Assembly: GCA_945890645.1 (NCBI GenBank)
Contig: CAMDCV010000009.1
Location: 45,240-109,239 of the forward strand
DNA: 64,000 bases
Source of the DNA: Akkermansia muciniphila
GTDB taxonomy: Bacteria; Verrucomicrobiota; Verrucomicrobiia; Verrucomicrobiales; Akkermansiaceae
Direction of reading: 5' to 3'
In this document: piece after piece, positions 52,040 to 62,200 of the stretch
Layout: each line of letters opens with the position of its first letter
Position numbering within the stretch: position 1 is the first letter of the stretch
Position numbers and translations under genes: made by a program
The notes under the pieces: model-generated
What the model was told of the DNA's origin: nothing
What the model saw: only the letters and a program-made list of their open reading frames with translations
The model's database searches: none

Positions 52040-53119
52040 TTACTGCACCTCCTCAAACACCCCACCGCCTAACAATCTTCCCCCATCGTAGAAGGCGCAG
52101 ATTTGGCCGGGGGAAAGAGCGCGTTGGGGGGTGCGGAAAATTACTTCGCACTTTCCGTCATCGCGGGCAGTGACATTGCAGGGCTCCGCTTTGGCGCGGT
52201 AGCGGGGTTGGGCTTCCATGAGTGCTTGGCCTTTCGGCGACTCGTTGATCCAATTTAAGGAGCCGACAACGCAATGCGTCGCATACAGACCGGGAGAATC
52301 TTGCGTGTCCCATCCAACGACGAGGCGGTTGTTCGCTAGGTCTTTTGCAACGACCACATATGCCAGGCCCTCGCGAGGTGAAGCAACACCGTGGCCCTTG
52401 CGTTGGCCTAAGGTGTATAGATGCAGTCCTTGATGACGACCTCTCAGTTTGCCCTCAGTATCGACAATGTCACCTGGTTGATCGGGAACGTAGTGACGGA
52501 GGAAATCACTCATCTTCACCGCGCCGATAAAACAAATCCCCTGGCTGTCTTTTTTCTGCGCCACCGGCAGGGTAAAGCGCTGCGCCACTTCGCGCACTTC
52601 CGGCTTGAGCATTTCACCCACGGGAAACAACGCATGCGCGGTTTGGTTCTGCGTCATCATCGCGAGAAAATAACTCTGGTCCTTGTTCGGATCAGCACCG
52701 CGCAGAATCGCCGCGGAGCCATCGGAAAGCGTTCGACGCCGAGCGTAGTGACCCGTGCCGACATGCGAAAATTCCTGCGATAGGGCATAGTCGAGAAACA
52801 CGCCAAATTTCATTTCGCGATTACACCACACATCCGGGTTCGGCGTGATGCCTTGACGATAGCCATCAATCAAATAATCGACGATGCGTTGGCGATAGGC
52901 ATCGATGAGATCGATCACGCGAAACTCGATGCCAAGATGTTTCGCTACGGCATGAGCGTCTTCGATGTCCTGCTCCCACGGGCAATCACCCGGGATACCT
53001 TCCTCATTGATCCAGTTCTTCATGTAGCCGGCCACCACTTCGTGACCTTGCTCTAACAATAAAGCCGCCGCTACCGCGCTATCCACGCCGCCCGACAATC
53101 CGACCAATACTTTTGCCAT
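52040..53119 (-). CDS. mnmA: tRNA-specific 2-thiouridylase
   Basis: The 359-residue protein thiolates U34 of tRNA Lys, Glu and Gln. The ATP loop is GLSGGVDSAVAAALL, and the two catalytic cysteines are in NPDVWCNREMKFG and DSQGICFIG. Substrate-binding sequences GTGHYAR and GRHQGLHLYTLGQRKG are intact. It lies 7 bp after the stop of the hypothetical protein gene at 53127. Confidence 0.97.
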   Translation of the reverse strand: MAKVLVGLSGGVDSAVAAALLLEQGHEVVAGYMKNWINEEGIPGDCPWEQDIEDAHAVAKHLGIEFRVIDLIDAYRQRIVDYLIDGYRQGITPNPDVWCNREMKFGVFLDYALSQEFSHVGTGHYARRRTLSDGSAAILRGADPNKDQSYFLAMMTQNQTAHALFPVGEMLKPEVREVAQRFTLPVAQKKDSQGICFIGAVKMSDFLRHYVPDQPGDIVDTEGKLRGRHQGLHLYTLGQRKGHGVASPREGLAYVVVAKDLANNRLVVGWDTQDSPGLYATHCVVGSLNWINESPKGQALMEAQPRYRAKAEPCNVTARDDGKCEVIFRTPQRALSPGQICAFYDGGRLLGGGVFEEVQ

Positions 53120-53126
53120 GATTGAA

Positions 53127-53732
53127 TCAAGTTTCCGGCGGAGCCACCGCCCGTTGCAATGCTATCGATAGCGACTCAATCTCGTTCGCGTTGAGTGGTT
53201 GCTCGACGATTAAGCCCAACACCCTACGACCCACAATTGTCGCGACGGGAATCACTTCCAATAGAGTCGCGGAACCAATTTTCAACCGCACGTGACCCGA
53301 GTCATTTGACGAGCTAATACGAACCAAAGCCAAATTGCGAACCATGAAATGGAAACGTTCCTGATCGCCATCGTCAAAAATCAGTTGACCTCGATCATCA
53401 TAGATAAAAAAGCCATTCGTAGGATAATGCAAGCGCAGCCATTCACCGAAGTAGTCCAAACCTTGCGCCGGACCAATGACTGTGTCAGAAGGATTTTGCA
53501 TCGGCAACTCCCGTGCTGCGAGTGACTCGACGGGCAATGGAGCGATGGAGAATGCTGATGCATTTACCGACTCCATGCGCGGCATGAGTTCGCCTTCCGC
53601 ATAGCCGACAAAATCACCACTAAAGCCAGCGTCTGGAGACTCTTGTGGAGAAGTCGGAAGAGGACTCATCAGAGCTTCCGCCAAGCGTCTCATTTCCAGA
53701 GAGTCTACCCATGGATGAACCGGATCCATCAT
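53127..53732 (-). CDS. Hypothetical protein translationally coupled to ParA
   Basis: I start at 53732, where ATGA overlaps the ParA stop. The roughly 200-residue product has an N-terminal Ser/Pro-rich half and a C-terminal alpha/beta domain (LDYFGEWLRLHYPTNGFFIYDDRGQLIFDDGDQERF, ALVRISSS, ATIVGRRVLGLIVEQPLNANEIESL). A roadblock/LC7-like or MinC-like fold is possible, but I see no firm motif. It is coupled to an orphan ParA and lies just upstream of mnmA, so it may be the cargo-specific partner of that ATPase. Confidence 0.6.
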   Translation of the reverse strand: MMDPVHPWVDSLEMRRLAEALMSPLPTSPQESPDAGFSGDFVGYAEGELMPRMESVNASAFSIAPLPVESLAARELPMQNPSDTVIGPAQGLDYFGEWLRLHYPTNGFFIYDDRGQLIFDDGDQERFHFMVRNLALVRISSSNDSGHVRLKIGSATLLEVIPVATIVGRRVLGLIVEQPLNANEIESLSIALQRAVAPPET

Positions 53733-54583
53733 ATGCGAATGTTCATGAGTTGCCACTTTGTCTCAATTTCAGAACGCAAGCTATCGAACACTGCTTGTGC
53801 CCCAGAGCCATCCTCCATAACGCCGACAGGTAACCCCTTGGCACTCGCTCTTACAAAAATTCCATCACGAGGCACCGAGGTCTGAAATACCATGCCCTGT
53901 GGCAATAGCTGACGCAGCGCCTGTGCCGCTTCACGACTCTCAGCCAGATCTTGCTGCACCATCGTCAGCGCAACGCCCAGAACCACCAATTTCGGATTCA
54001 GCATTCGAATGCGGCCGAGACCCTCTAACATTTTGGGCACCGAGCGCACGCCCAGAGGCTCTGACTGTTGCGGAATCAACACGGCATCGGAAGAGGCAAT
54101 CACATCCGCCGTAACACCGAATAGTCCTGCTGCCGTGTCAATCAAACAAACTTCATATCCCCGTGCCGCCACGGCTCTCATGAATGCACGACTGCGCGCG
54201 AGATGTGCCCCGGCAATACCGCCACCGGCTTCGTAGTTGCTCCCTTGGCCCGCTGCCACTAACGAAAAGGTCGCCAAGCGTGTGGGAACAATCAATTGAT
54301 CGAGAGCGAGTCCCGGATCTTCCAAGAAATCATAAAATCCCTGCAACAAGCGCGATTGACGCGTCAACGACAATCCCACAGAGCCCTGAGGATCGGCATC
54401 CACCAGCAACGTGCGCACACCTGCGCGCGCAAAGGCGTGCGCCAAATTGATTGCTACCGTCGTCTTTCCGACGCCTCCTTTTTGACTGGTTATCGCTATA
54501 CTGATCACAATGGGTTGGGCAAAAGCTGCCCTTATGATAACGCCCACTCGCTTTTGCGAAAGTCTTTTCTTCGTGATGGACAA
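53729..54583 (-). CDS. Orphan ParA-type ATPase
   Basis: The 284-residue protein has the deviant Walker A motif KGGVGKTTVAINLAHAFAR, Walker A' (LLVDADPQGSVGLSL) and Walker B (CLIDTAAGLFG). The true start may be the GTG at 54508, just before VISIAITSQKGG, because the extra leader is unusual. There is no parB. The stop overlaps the start of the next gene, which suggests a joint role. ParA-like proteins without ParB often position chemoreceptor, carboxysome or other cargo. Confidence 0.88.
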   Translation of the reverse strand: MSITKKRLSQKRVGVIIRAAFAQPIVISIAITSQKGGVGKTTVAINLAHAFARAGVRTLLVDADPQGSVGLSLTRQSRLLQGFYDFLEDPGLALDQLIVPTRLATFSLVAAGQGSNYEAGGGIAGAHLARSRAFMRAVAARGYEVCLIDTAAGLFGVTADVIASSDAVLIPQQSEPLGVRSVPKMLEGLGRIRMLNPKLVVLGVALTMVQQDLAESREAAQALRQLLPQGMVFQTSVPRDGIFVRASAKGLPVGVMEDGSGAQAVFDSLRSEIETKWQLMNIRI

Positions 54584-54630
54584 ATCAAGTTATGGGTGGA
54601 TCGTACACCACGCTCATTTGCGAATATTCT

Positions 54631-55749
54631 TCACTCGTTTTTTTCTGCAGGCACAACTCCCAGCACAAAACGAGCGGCATGGTAACAGCCGGCGTTCCTG
54701 TGATACATGGCGAGTTTGTGTTTCATGCCTCTCCACTGAGCGGCTTGATCGGCAAGTAAATCGACGGTGATCGCGCGAATTTGCTCGGGAGTTTCCGCGA
54801 GAAACCCACCGCCGAGGCGTTCGAGAAGACGGAGATTTCCTTCTTCCTGACCAGGAACAAGGTGATGAACCAGCATCGGACACTGGGCCGCGATGGCTTC
54901 GTGGACGGTGGCTCCGCCCGCCTTACCGACGACAAGATGATGCGAATTGAGAAGCTCCGGCACCCGTTTGGTCCAACCGCGAAGACGGACACGCCCGGGA
55001 AACTCGCGCTGAAGCTCTCTCGCCCGTCGGTAGAGTAAGCGCACGTTTTTGCCAAGAACGATGGTCAGATGCACATCGGGTGATGCCTGCAGCAGCGCAC
55101 GAGAGACACGGCGAACGTGCGGCTTCTTCGCAGTTGTAAAATACAGCACGCGGAATGGTTTCACCGACGCTTGGCGGTCCACACCGGTCAGCTCAGCAAA
55201 AGCAGGATTCACCGGGAAACCCGTATCGATGATTTTTTCCTGTGGCATGCCATCCCGCATCAAGGCCTCACGAGTAAAAGCATCTGTGACCAACCAAGCC
55301 GTGGTAGGAGCCTTTTTCCACGAAGCGTTGATTTCGATGGAATCAGTGATGACGGTAAATACCGGAGGCTTCAACGCTAGCGGAGCAAGAATGCGTTCCA
55401 AGAAATAGGGATACAGCGGATAGGTACAGACGATGGCGCTGGGTTGGTAATCGGCCACCAGCTGAGCAAGCAGTTTTTCTGGCTTGCGCATGTAGCCAAA
55501 ACGCTGGCGGGAAAAGTCCATATCATCCGTGGATAAATAGATACGGTACCACAAATGCGGCGCATGAGTCGTCACCCATCGGTAGAGTTTGCAGAGGAAA
55601 TTAGTAAGATGCGGCGCAGCGGCGCGGCAGGGATCGACGACCTTGCACTCGACTCCCAACCGCTCGAAAGCCAAAGCTAGATTGCGCGCGGCACTGTTGT
55701 GACCTTCTCCAAAAGCGGCCGTTAGAATGAGAATGCGCGTGGCGGGCAT
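54631..55749 (-). CDS. MGDG-synthase-type glycosyltransferase
   Basis: The start at 55749 opens MPATRILILTAAFGEGHNSAARNLALAFERLG, with the MGDG-synthase motif GEGH..AA. The 372-residue GT28-type protein has TVILGK-like and GWTKRVPELL strands and the donor-binding GKAGGATVHEAIAAQCPML with the GG.T motif. The family transfers Glc or Gal to diacylglycerol (MgdA, YpfP/UgtP). It is divergent from the one-TM and LtaS-like genes, whose start is 63 bp away. That location suggests glycolipid formation for envelope modification. The acceptor is unknown. Confidence 0.88.
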   Translation of the reverse strand: MPATRILILTAAFGEGHNSAARNLALAFERLGVECKVVDPCRAAAPHLTNFLCKLYRWVTTHAPHLWYRIYLSTDDMDFSRQRFGYMRKPEKLLAQLVADYQPSAIVCTYPLYPYFLERILAPLALKPPVFTVITDSIEINASWKKAPTTAWLVTDAFTREALMRDGMPQEKIIDTGFPVNPAFAELTGVDRQASVKPFRVLYFTTAKKPHVRRVSRALLQASPDVHLTIVLGKNVRLLYRRARELQREFPGRVRLRGWTKRVPELLNSHHLVVGKAGGATVHEAIAAQCPMLVHHLVPGQEEGNLRLLERLGGGFLAETPEQIRAITVDLLADQAAQWRGMKHKLAMYHRNAGCYHAARFVLGVVPAEKNE

Positions 55750-55812
55750 GAAGTGAACTAACACAGTTTGTAGGATTGCGTCGAACAAGATTTTCCGTTA
55801 CTATCGACCCCG

Positions 55813-56949
55813 ATGAACGACAACGAAGATGTTTTCCAACTACCGGAAGATCAAGCACCCAAGGCGATTGGGCGCTCGGCACGTCTTGATTCCATCAAAA
55901 AACTGCGCACCGATCAGAGTGCTGATTCTGTTCGCAAAGGGAAAGATCCCGTCCTTCGCCCGGTCTCAGACGCTCCCGCACGACCCGCTGAGCCGACTCC
56001 CTACGTTCTCGGTGAGGAAAAGAAACGCAATTTCTTCGATGGAAAAAGCGTTGAATACAACATCGATGAAATTTTAATCACACCTGGCCCTGCCATCGAA
56101 GAAGGCACCGAAAAAGAGTGGGGCACTACGAACAAAACAATCCCGATTGGCTGGATCTTTGCGCTCAGTGCCATGACGCTCACCGTGATCGGATTCGTGG
56201 TTTACCTCGCCTCCAACACCACTAAAGCCGAGAATAAGATCGAAGAAATCCGCCAAATTGAGGTTATGGATCAGATGGACGATAGCGATGGCGCGCTCGA
56301 TCTCGTAAAAACAATTGAACAAACGGTGCAACAGTATCTCGAGGCTGAGACCATCGACGAAAAGCTACGTCATGTACGTCATGCCGACGTGATGCGGCAA
56401 CGCATGGAAAAATTCTATGCAACGAATGCCATAACGCCGCAGGAATGCCGCTCTGTGACAAGTCTGAAACCAATCACACTGAACGGCCGAGCCTTTTGGC
56501 AAGTGGTGGCTGTGACTGGCAAAACTACCGGACAAGCTCTGTTACTAGAGCAACTCTCGGACACCGAAGTGAAAATTGATTGGGAAAGTCATGTTCACTA
56601 CCAACCGATGCCATGGGAACAATACGCTGTGGAACTTCCCGGACAACCGATGGCGTTTCGCCTTTCGGTCAGGGAATCACCGCGCTACTTTGGCGAATTT
56701 TCCGATCAAAATCGCTGGGTCTCTTATCAACTGAATGCGATCAAGAGCGATACGATCATCTATGGTTACGTACTTCGCGATAGCCCGGCACACGTGTCGA
56801 TCAACCAAGCGACGCAACGCGGCTTCTCTCGCATGATCCTACGCTTGCAAGCTTCGAAATCGATCCAACTCCCCAACGCGGTGGTAATCGAGTCATTTGT
56901 CAGCGCCGACCTATACCGGATCGATCCACCCAAGACACTGATCGACTGA
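55813..56949 (+). CDS. Single-TM protein partnering the LtaS-like sulfatase
   Basis: The 378-residue protein has a charged cytoplasmic half (MNDNEDVFQLPEDQAPKAIG, then LGEEKKRNFFDGKSVEYNID), one membrane helix (about 113-135, GWIFALSAMTLTVIGFVVYL) and a periplasmic domain with KPITLNGRAFWQVVAVTG and IYGYVLRDSPAHVSI. No known family is recognised. The stop TGA is directly followed by the ATG of the sulfatase gene at 56950. It could anchor or regulate that enzyme. Confidence 0.7.
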   Translation: MNDNEDVFQLPEDQAPKAIGRSARLDSIKKLRTDQSADSVRKGKDPVLRPVSDAPARPAEPTPYVLGEEKKRNFFDGKSVEYNIDEILITPGPAIEEGTEKEWGTTNKTIPIGWIFALSAMTLTVIGFVVYLASNTTKAENKIEEIRQIEVMDQMDDSDGALDLVKTIEQTVQQYLEAETIDEKLRHVRHADVMRQRMEKFYATNAITPQECRSVTSLKPITLNGRAFWQVVAVTGKTTGQALLLEQLSDTEVKIDWESHVHYQPMPWEQYAVELPGQPMAFRLSVRESPRYFGEFSDQNRWVSYQLNAIKSDTIIYGYVLRDSPAHVSINQATQRGFSRMILRLQASKSIQLPNAVVIESFVSADLYRIDPPKTLID

Positions 56950-59106
56950 ATGGAAAACAACCGCAAAAAGGTTCGGCCCTTTGTCGCAGGGCTCTCCTTT
57001 TTTTTACTCTTGCAATACGCACTGGGCATCTCTCGGCTGGTCAACAGCTCGGGCGACATGGATAATAAATTCAGTGCCCTCGCACGAGAACAGCACTTGC
57101 TATTTTTATTGCAGAAAAATCTCTACGTTGGGGTAGCGTATCTTCTGTTAGGTCTGGTGGCTTTTGTCGTATTGTGGCCATTATGGGAAAAGCTTGAACT
57201 TCGATTCCGCCCCCATCGTTTATGGTCCACGCTGCGAGCCTTTCTGATGGTCGTATTGGTGCATGGCTATTTTGTCATACGATTGAGTGCCACACGTCCC
57301 TACTTTTTGCAGGAAGCTGAATACGGGCAGTGGTATTATCACCTCTGCGATTGGTTTCCACGCTGGCTTAATGCGCTGGTTTTTTCGTGGTTACCGTGTG
57401 CGGCGCTGCTGGCTGTCAGCGTTTGGTATTGGCGACGTTGGCAGCATAAACCGCGCACGCGATGGCTCATTGCCGTGCTTTTACTTACATTAGTGGGCTT
57501 TTGGACCATTCCCAAACTCACGCCCGCACCAGTTGCCGCAAAGCATGCATTCAACCCCACGCAAGGACCTTGGAATGTGTTGATCATAGGGTCTGATTCC
57601 TTGCGCGGCGACAGACTGGGATTCAGCGGCTATAAGCCCGCGCGCAGCGATGGTGCCGCAGCGGCAGGAGTATCGCCCGCCATCGATGCACTAGCGTCGA
57701 AGTCGCAAGTTTTTGCACGATGCTACACGCCTATCGCCTCGACATTAGAATCGAACACCAGCCTGCACACTTCCCTCTATCCACACAGTCATGGCTTCCG
57801 CCAGATGTATCCTAACCAGCAGCAAGTGGAAAAAACCACCGCCTCGATTCAACCGATCGCTACGCAATTGCGGCAAGTGGGCTATCATACCGCAGCCATT
57901 GGTGATTGGTGCGCGGGGTTTTATGAAATGATGCCTCTTGGCCATGAAGAGGTTTCCGTTTCCTCATTCGACAGTTTTAAAATCTATATGAGCCAGGCAG
58001 TGATCATGGCGCACTTCATTGTGCCGCTTTATTTCGACCATGAAGTCGGCTTTCAAGTGTTTCCCGAAATTGAATCGTTCGCACAATTCGTCACGCCGGA
58101 AGTAGTGACGAAACGAGTGGAAAATAAACTCGCTGAGGTCGCGCGGAGTGGTCAGCCATTTTTTTCGCATGTGTTTTACTCTTGCAACCACCTGCCCTAT
58201 CGCTCGGTGGAACCCTACAACAGCCTCTTTGCGGACCCCAATTACCGCGGGAAAAACAAAACCTCAGTGGATTTTGATATCGATGAATTCATTGGCGGCA
58301 CAGACCTAGAAAATAAGTGGAACAAACTCACGCCCGCCGATGCCCAACAAATCTCGGCACTCTACGATGGCTGCACGCGGCAGTTCGATGACTGCGTCTC
58401 ACGCATACTTGAAGCCCTAAGACGCTATGGCCTCGCCGAGCGCACGATTGTCATCATCAGTTCCGATCACGGCGATGATCTCTACGAACCCGGTGCCACA
58501 CTGGGCCACGGCCTGAGCTTTAATGGCGGCGACCAATCGAATCACATACCGCTCGTCATGTATGTGCCGGGAAAAGCACCACAGACATTTCCGCAAATCG
58601 TTCGCGCCATTGATATCGTACCGACACTGATGGACTTGTTAGGACAAAGTTCTCCCGCCGGCTGGGAAGGAAAAAGTTTCGCACCATGGCTCGATGAACC
58701 GAGCATTGCCCAATCACGCCCCTTTTATGCGGAGACCGGATTTCCCTTCATCCAGTTCCGCGTAGAAAACGTGCCACGCCCGCCGTTACCGCCCATGGAT
58801 GAGATGACCTTCATCGATGACGACTACGATTATCACTTCGTGCTGAAACCGGAATACGAACAGCGTCTCGTCGATGCCAAGGAGCGCGTGCTACGCACTG
58901 AGCATTGGAAACTCATTCTCACGCCACGCGCCGATGGAGAACGCCATTACCGACTCTTCGATCTGCGTAGCGACCCACACTGCGAACACAACATCGCCGC
59001 CAATAAACCCGAAGTTCTTGTGTCCATGAAAAAAGCATTAGAAAAATGGGTCGATGAAAAAACAGAGTCTGACATCGCCACAATCTTCCCACAAGGCGAG
59101 CCGTGA
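56950..59106 (+). CDS. LtaS-like membrane sulfatase (alkaline phosphatase superfamily)
   Basis: The 718-residue protein has five N-terminal membrane helices (between residues 13 and 180) and a large extracytoplasmic sulfatase domain. The metal and catalytic segments are NVLIIGSDSLRGDRLG with the first Asp, then PIASTLESNTSLHTSLYPHSHGFR and IISSDHGDD. There is no Cys-X-Pro-Ser-Arg formylglycine signature. As in LtaS, a Thr or Ser in the ASTLESN-type motif would be the nucleophile. Thus it is more likely a phosphotransferase or phosphodiesterase than a sulfatase. It follows the one-TM gene without a gap. The substrate could be a glycolipid or phospholipid head group. Confidence 0.85.
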   Translation: MENNRKKVRPFVAGLSFFLLLQYALGISRLVNSSGDMDNKFSALAREQHLLFLLQKNLYVGVAYLLLGLVAFVVLWPLWEKLELRFRPHRLWSTLRAFLMVVLVHGYFVIRLSATRPYFLQEAEYGQWYYHLCDWFPRWLNALVFSWLPCAALLAVSVWYWRRWQHKPRTRWLIAVLLLTLVGFWTIPKLTPAPVAAKHAFNPTQGPWNVLIIGSDSLRGDRLGFSGYKPARSDGAAAAGVSPAIDALASKSQVFARCYTPIASTLESNTSLHTSLYPHSHGFRQMYPNQQQVEKTTASIQPIATQLRQVGYHTAAIGDWCAGFYEMMPLGHEEVSVSSFDSFKIYMSQAVIMAHFIVPLYFDHEVGFQVFPEIESFAQFVTPEVVTKRVENKLAEVARSGQPFFSHVFYSCNHLPYRSVEPYNSLFADPNYRGKNKTSVDFDIDEFIGGTDLENKWNKLTPADAQQISALYDGCTRQFDDCVSRILEALRRYGLAERTIVIISSDHGDDLYEPGATLGHGLSFNGGDQSNHIPLVMYVPGKAPQTFPQIVRAIDIVPTLMDLLGQSSPAGWEGKSFAPWLDEPSIAQSRPFYAETGFPFIQFRVENVPRPPLPPMDEMTFIDDDYDYHFVLKPEYEQRLVDAKERVLRTEHWKLILTPRADGERHYRLFDLRSDPHCEHNIAANKPEVLVSMKKALEKWVDEKTESDIATIFPQGEP

Positions 59107-59292
59107 TAACAGCCAATGGAGCGCGGACTTCAGTCCGCTTCATAAATGAGAAGTCAAAGATCAGGCGTCAGAACTAAAAAAAGTCAGTGCGTTCAGTAGT
59201 CCCAGTGTTTCCGTAGGTAAAAATGCTTCGACTCTCCCTGCTGGAAAAAGCTTGAAACTTAGACTGTTTTCAGGGCGTATTTGTGACCGCTC

Positions 59293-62200
59293 ATGACTGC
59301 TAAACCTTTGCTTCGTCTCCTGCCACTTACTCTATGCAGCACTGCACTGGCATTGCCTCCGGAATTCGATATCCGCACTTACGCGGAATTTCCCAACGTC
59401 AATTACCCCACCGCCGTCTCTGCTGCGGCAAATGGCGATGTCTATGTCAGCTCGGACCCAAACGGTTCGCTCGGTCACGTTAAGGGCTACGGCAAAGTAA
59501 TTCGATGCCGCGATACCAATGGCGATGGCAAGGCCGATGAGTTTAAAGATTTCGTGCCAACTCTCCACTCCCCTCGCGGCGGTCATTTTCTCGGTGATAC
59601 ACTGTATATCATTCACCCACCTTACCTATCTTCGTTCACCGATAAAGACGGTGATGGAGTCGCGGAGGAAAGCAAAGAACTCGTCAAAGGTTTCGGCTGG
59701 GGCATTGAGCACCCTCGCGGTGCCGACCACACCACCAACGGCCTGCGCATGGGTATCGATGGTTGGCTCTACGTTGCCGTGGGCGACTTCGGTATGCCAG
59801 CCGCAAAGGGAACCGACGGCACAGTCTATACTTTGTTCGGTGGTGGCGTCGTTCGCGTGCGACCCGATGGCTCGGAGATGGAACCTTACGCTCTCTTCTG
59901 CCGAAACATTTGCGACGTCGCCATTTCGCCTACGCTTGACATGTTTGCGCGCGACAATACCAACGACGGAAAGGGCTGGAACACCCGCCTGCATCACTTC
60001 GTACAATACGCCAATCACGGCTATCCGAAGTTTTATCACAATTTCAAAGACGAAATGCTCACTCCCCTCGCCGACTACGGTGGCGGCTCCGGCACGGGCG
60101 GGCTCTACATGGACGAGCCCAATTTCCCAGAAGGCTACGGCCAAGCACTCTACACCTGCGACTGGACCACCGGAAAATTCCATCGTCACCCGCTCAAGCC
60201 ATTCGAGGCCAACTTCGTAGCTGATCAGGATGTTTTCCACGACCAAGCACGCGCGATTGATATGGACGTCGATGGCTCACAGCGCATCTACCTCGCCGAC
60301 TGGCGCAATGGCGGCTTCAAGTATTCGGGCGATGGCAAAGCGGTCGGACTCGTGCAACAAGTTACGGTCAAAGGTGCCAAGCACACCCCATTTCCGAATT
60401 TGAAAAAACTGGGTGATGCAGAACTCGTCAAAGGCGTCATTTCCCCCTCCGCCGTCGCACGCTTGGAAACGCAGCGCGAAATCATCGCCCGTGGCAAAAA
60501 GCCTGTCCTCAGCGACGCCCTCCTCTCCTACATCAAGGATGAAAAACTCACCATCGCCGCCCGCGTCGCCGCGATCTTCACCTACAAGCAACTCCTCGGT
60601 GCCGATGCCAACCCCGCACTCGCCACCGCTACCAAGGATGCCGCCATCCGCGAGTTCGCCTTGCGCGCCATGACCGACCGCAAAACACAACTCGCTGGCG
60701 TACCCGTCCAGCCGTACCTCGATGGCCTCAAGGACGCGAACACTCGCGTGCAACGCGCCGCCATGACCGGCCTCGCCCGTCTCGGCAAAGCAGAAAACGC
60801 CTCCGCCATTCTCGCTGCTGCCGCAACCTTCGAAAACGATCCCGCCAAACTCAAAAAAGGTGCCAAGTTCGAGCAAAATGAAAGCTACATCTTACCGCAC
60901 ATCGCCGCGCAGTGCTTGATTGAATTGAAAGCCGTCAAACAATGCCTCGCCGCTCTGGAACAACCAGCGCAACGCCGCTACGCCCTGCTCGCCCTGCAAC
61001 AACTTCATTCCGATGAAGCCGTCGATGGCTTGCTCACCATCGCGAAAAACACCAGTGATGATGCCTTACGTTTTGGGGTTCTCGGTGCCCTCGCTCGCCT
61101 CATGCATCAGGAAAAACCATGGGATCTCAACCTCTGGTGGAATACCCGCCCTGATGACCGCGGCCCCTACTACGATCCCATCACGTGGTCCGCATCAGAC
61201 CGCATCAAAGCGGGCATCGAAGCCAATTTTGAAAAAGTCAACGATGCCGATCGCAAGCGCCTCATTGAAGTTTTGGCTAAAAACCGACTCGATGTTTCGA
61301 CACTGAAGCTCGGTAATCTTGATCCCGTGACCCTCGCTCTCGGTATGACCGATGTCGATGCCGCCACCGCCGCGATTTTGAGCAACGCTGCCAAGAGCAA
61401 TCAGCGCTCCTGGACCGAACGCATCGATTGCTACAACGCCCTGCTGCGCAGCAAAGATAATGCCACTAAGAATCGCATCGATGTGCTAGCTTCTTGGCTC
61501 GACGAAGAAAAGCGCGACCATGCCGCCGATCAATTGATCAACGACTTCGTAAACGAAACCTCGCGCGGTACTGAGATCAAGCAACTCAACGAGATCGGTA
61601 AAAAAGCGAACGACAGTGCCTCACGCATCGCCTGGCGCGCCATGCTCACCATTATCAACTCGCCCCTCGCCAAAGAACCATGGAAAGCCGAAGTACAAAA
61701 AATCGCCGACAAAAATCCACAAGAGGTAGGATTTTTCCTAGCTTTGGCCGACATGAAGCTGTCCGGCTTTGACAAACAAATCGAGGCAGGAATTACCTTT
61801 GATAACAAAAAAACGATTGATGCTGCCAAGGCTGCGAAAGAAGCCATCGCCAGCGCCCAAGGGCAAAAAGGCGGCAAGCGCGTGATGGAAATGAAACCCG
61901 ATGAAGTCACTAAAATCGCCATGACCACCAAAGGCGACGTCGCCAACGGTGCCAAGCTTTATACAGCACAAGGCTGCATCGCCTGCCACAGCGTCGATCC
62001 CGCCGCCGAACAAAAAGGCCCTTACCTCGGTGCCGCAGGTGCGAAGTTCCAGCGCGATTATCTGATCGAATCGATCCTTGATCCGGGTAAAGTCGTAGCC
62101 CAAGGTTTCCAAACATCCATCTTTTCCCTGAAAGACGGCTCCATGAAAATGGGCTTCGTCACTGCCGAGCAAGATGGTGTAGTAAGCCTTCGCGACATCA

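Noticed and set aside
56950..59106. Classical formylglycine sulfatase
   Set aside because: No C/S-x-P-x-R signature is present; the five-helix N-terminus and Thr/Ser nucleophile region fit LtaS-like transferases better.
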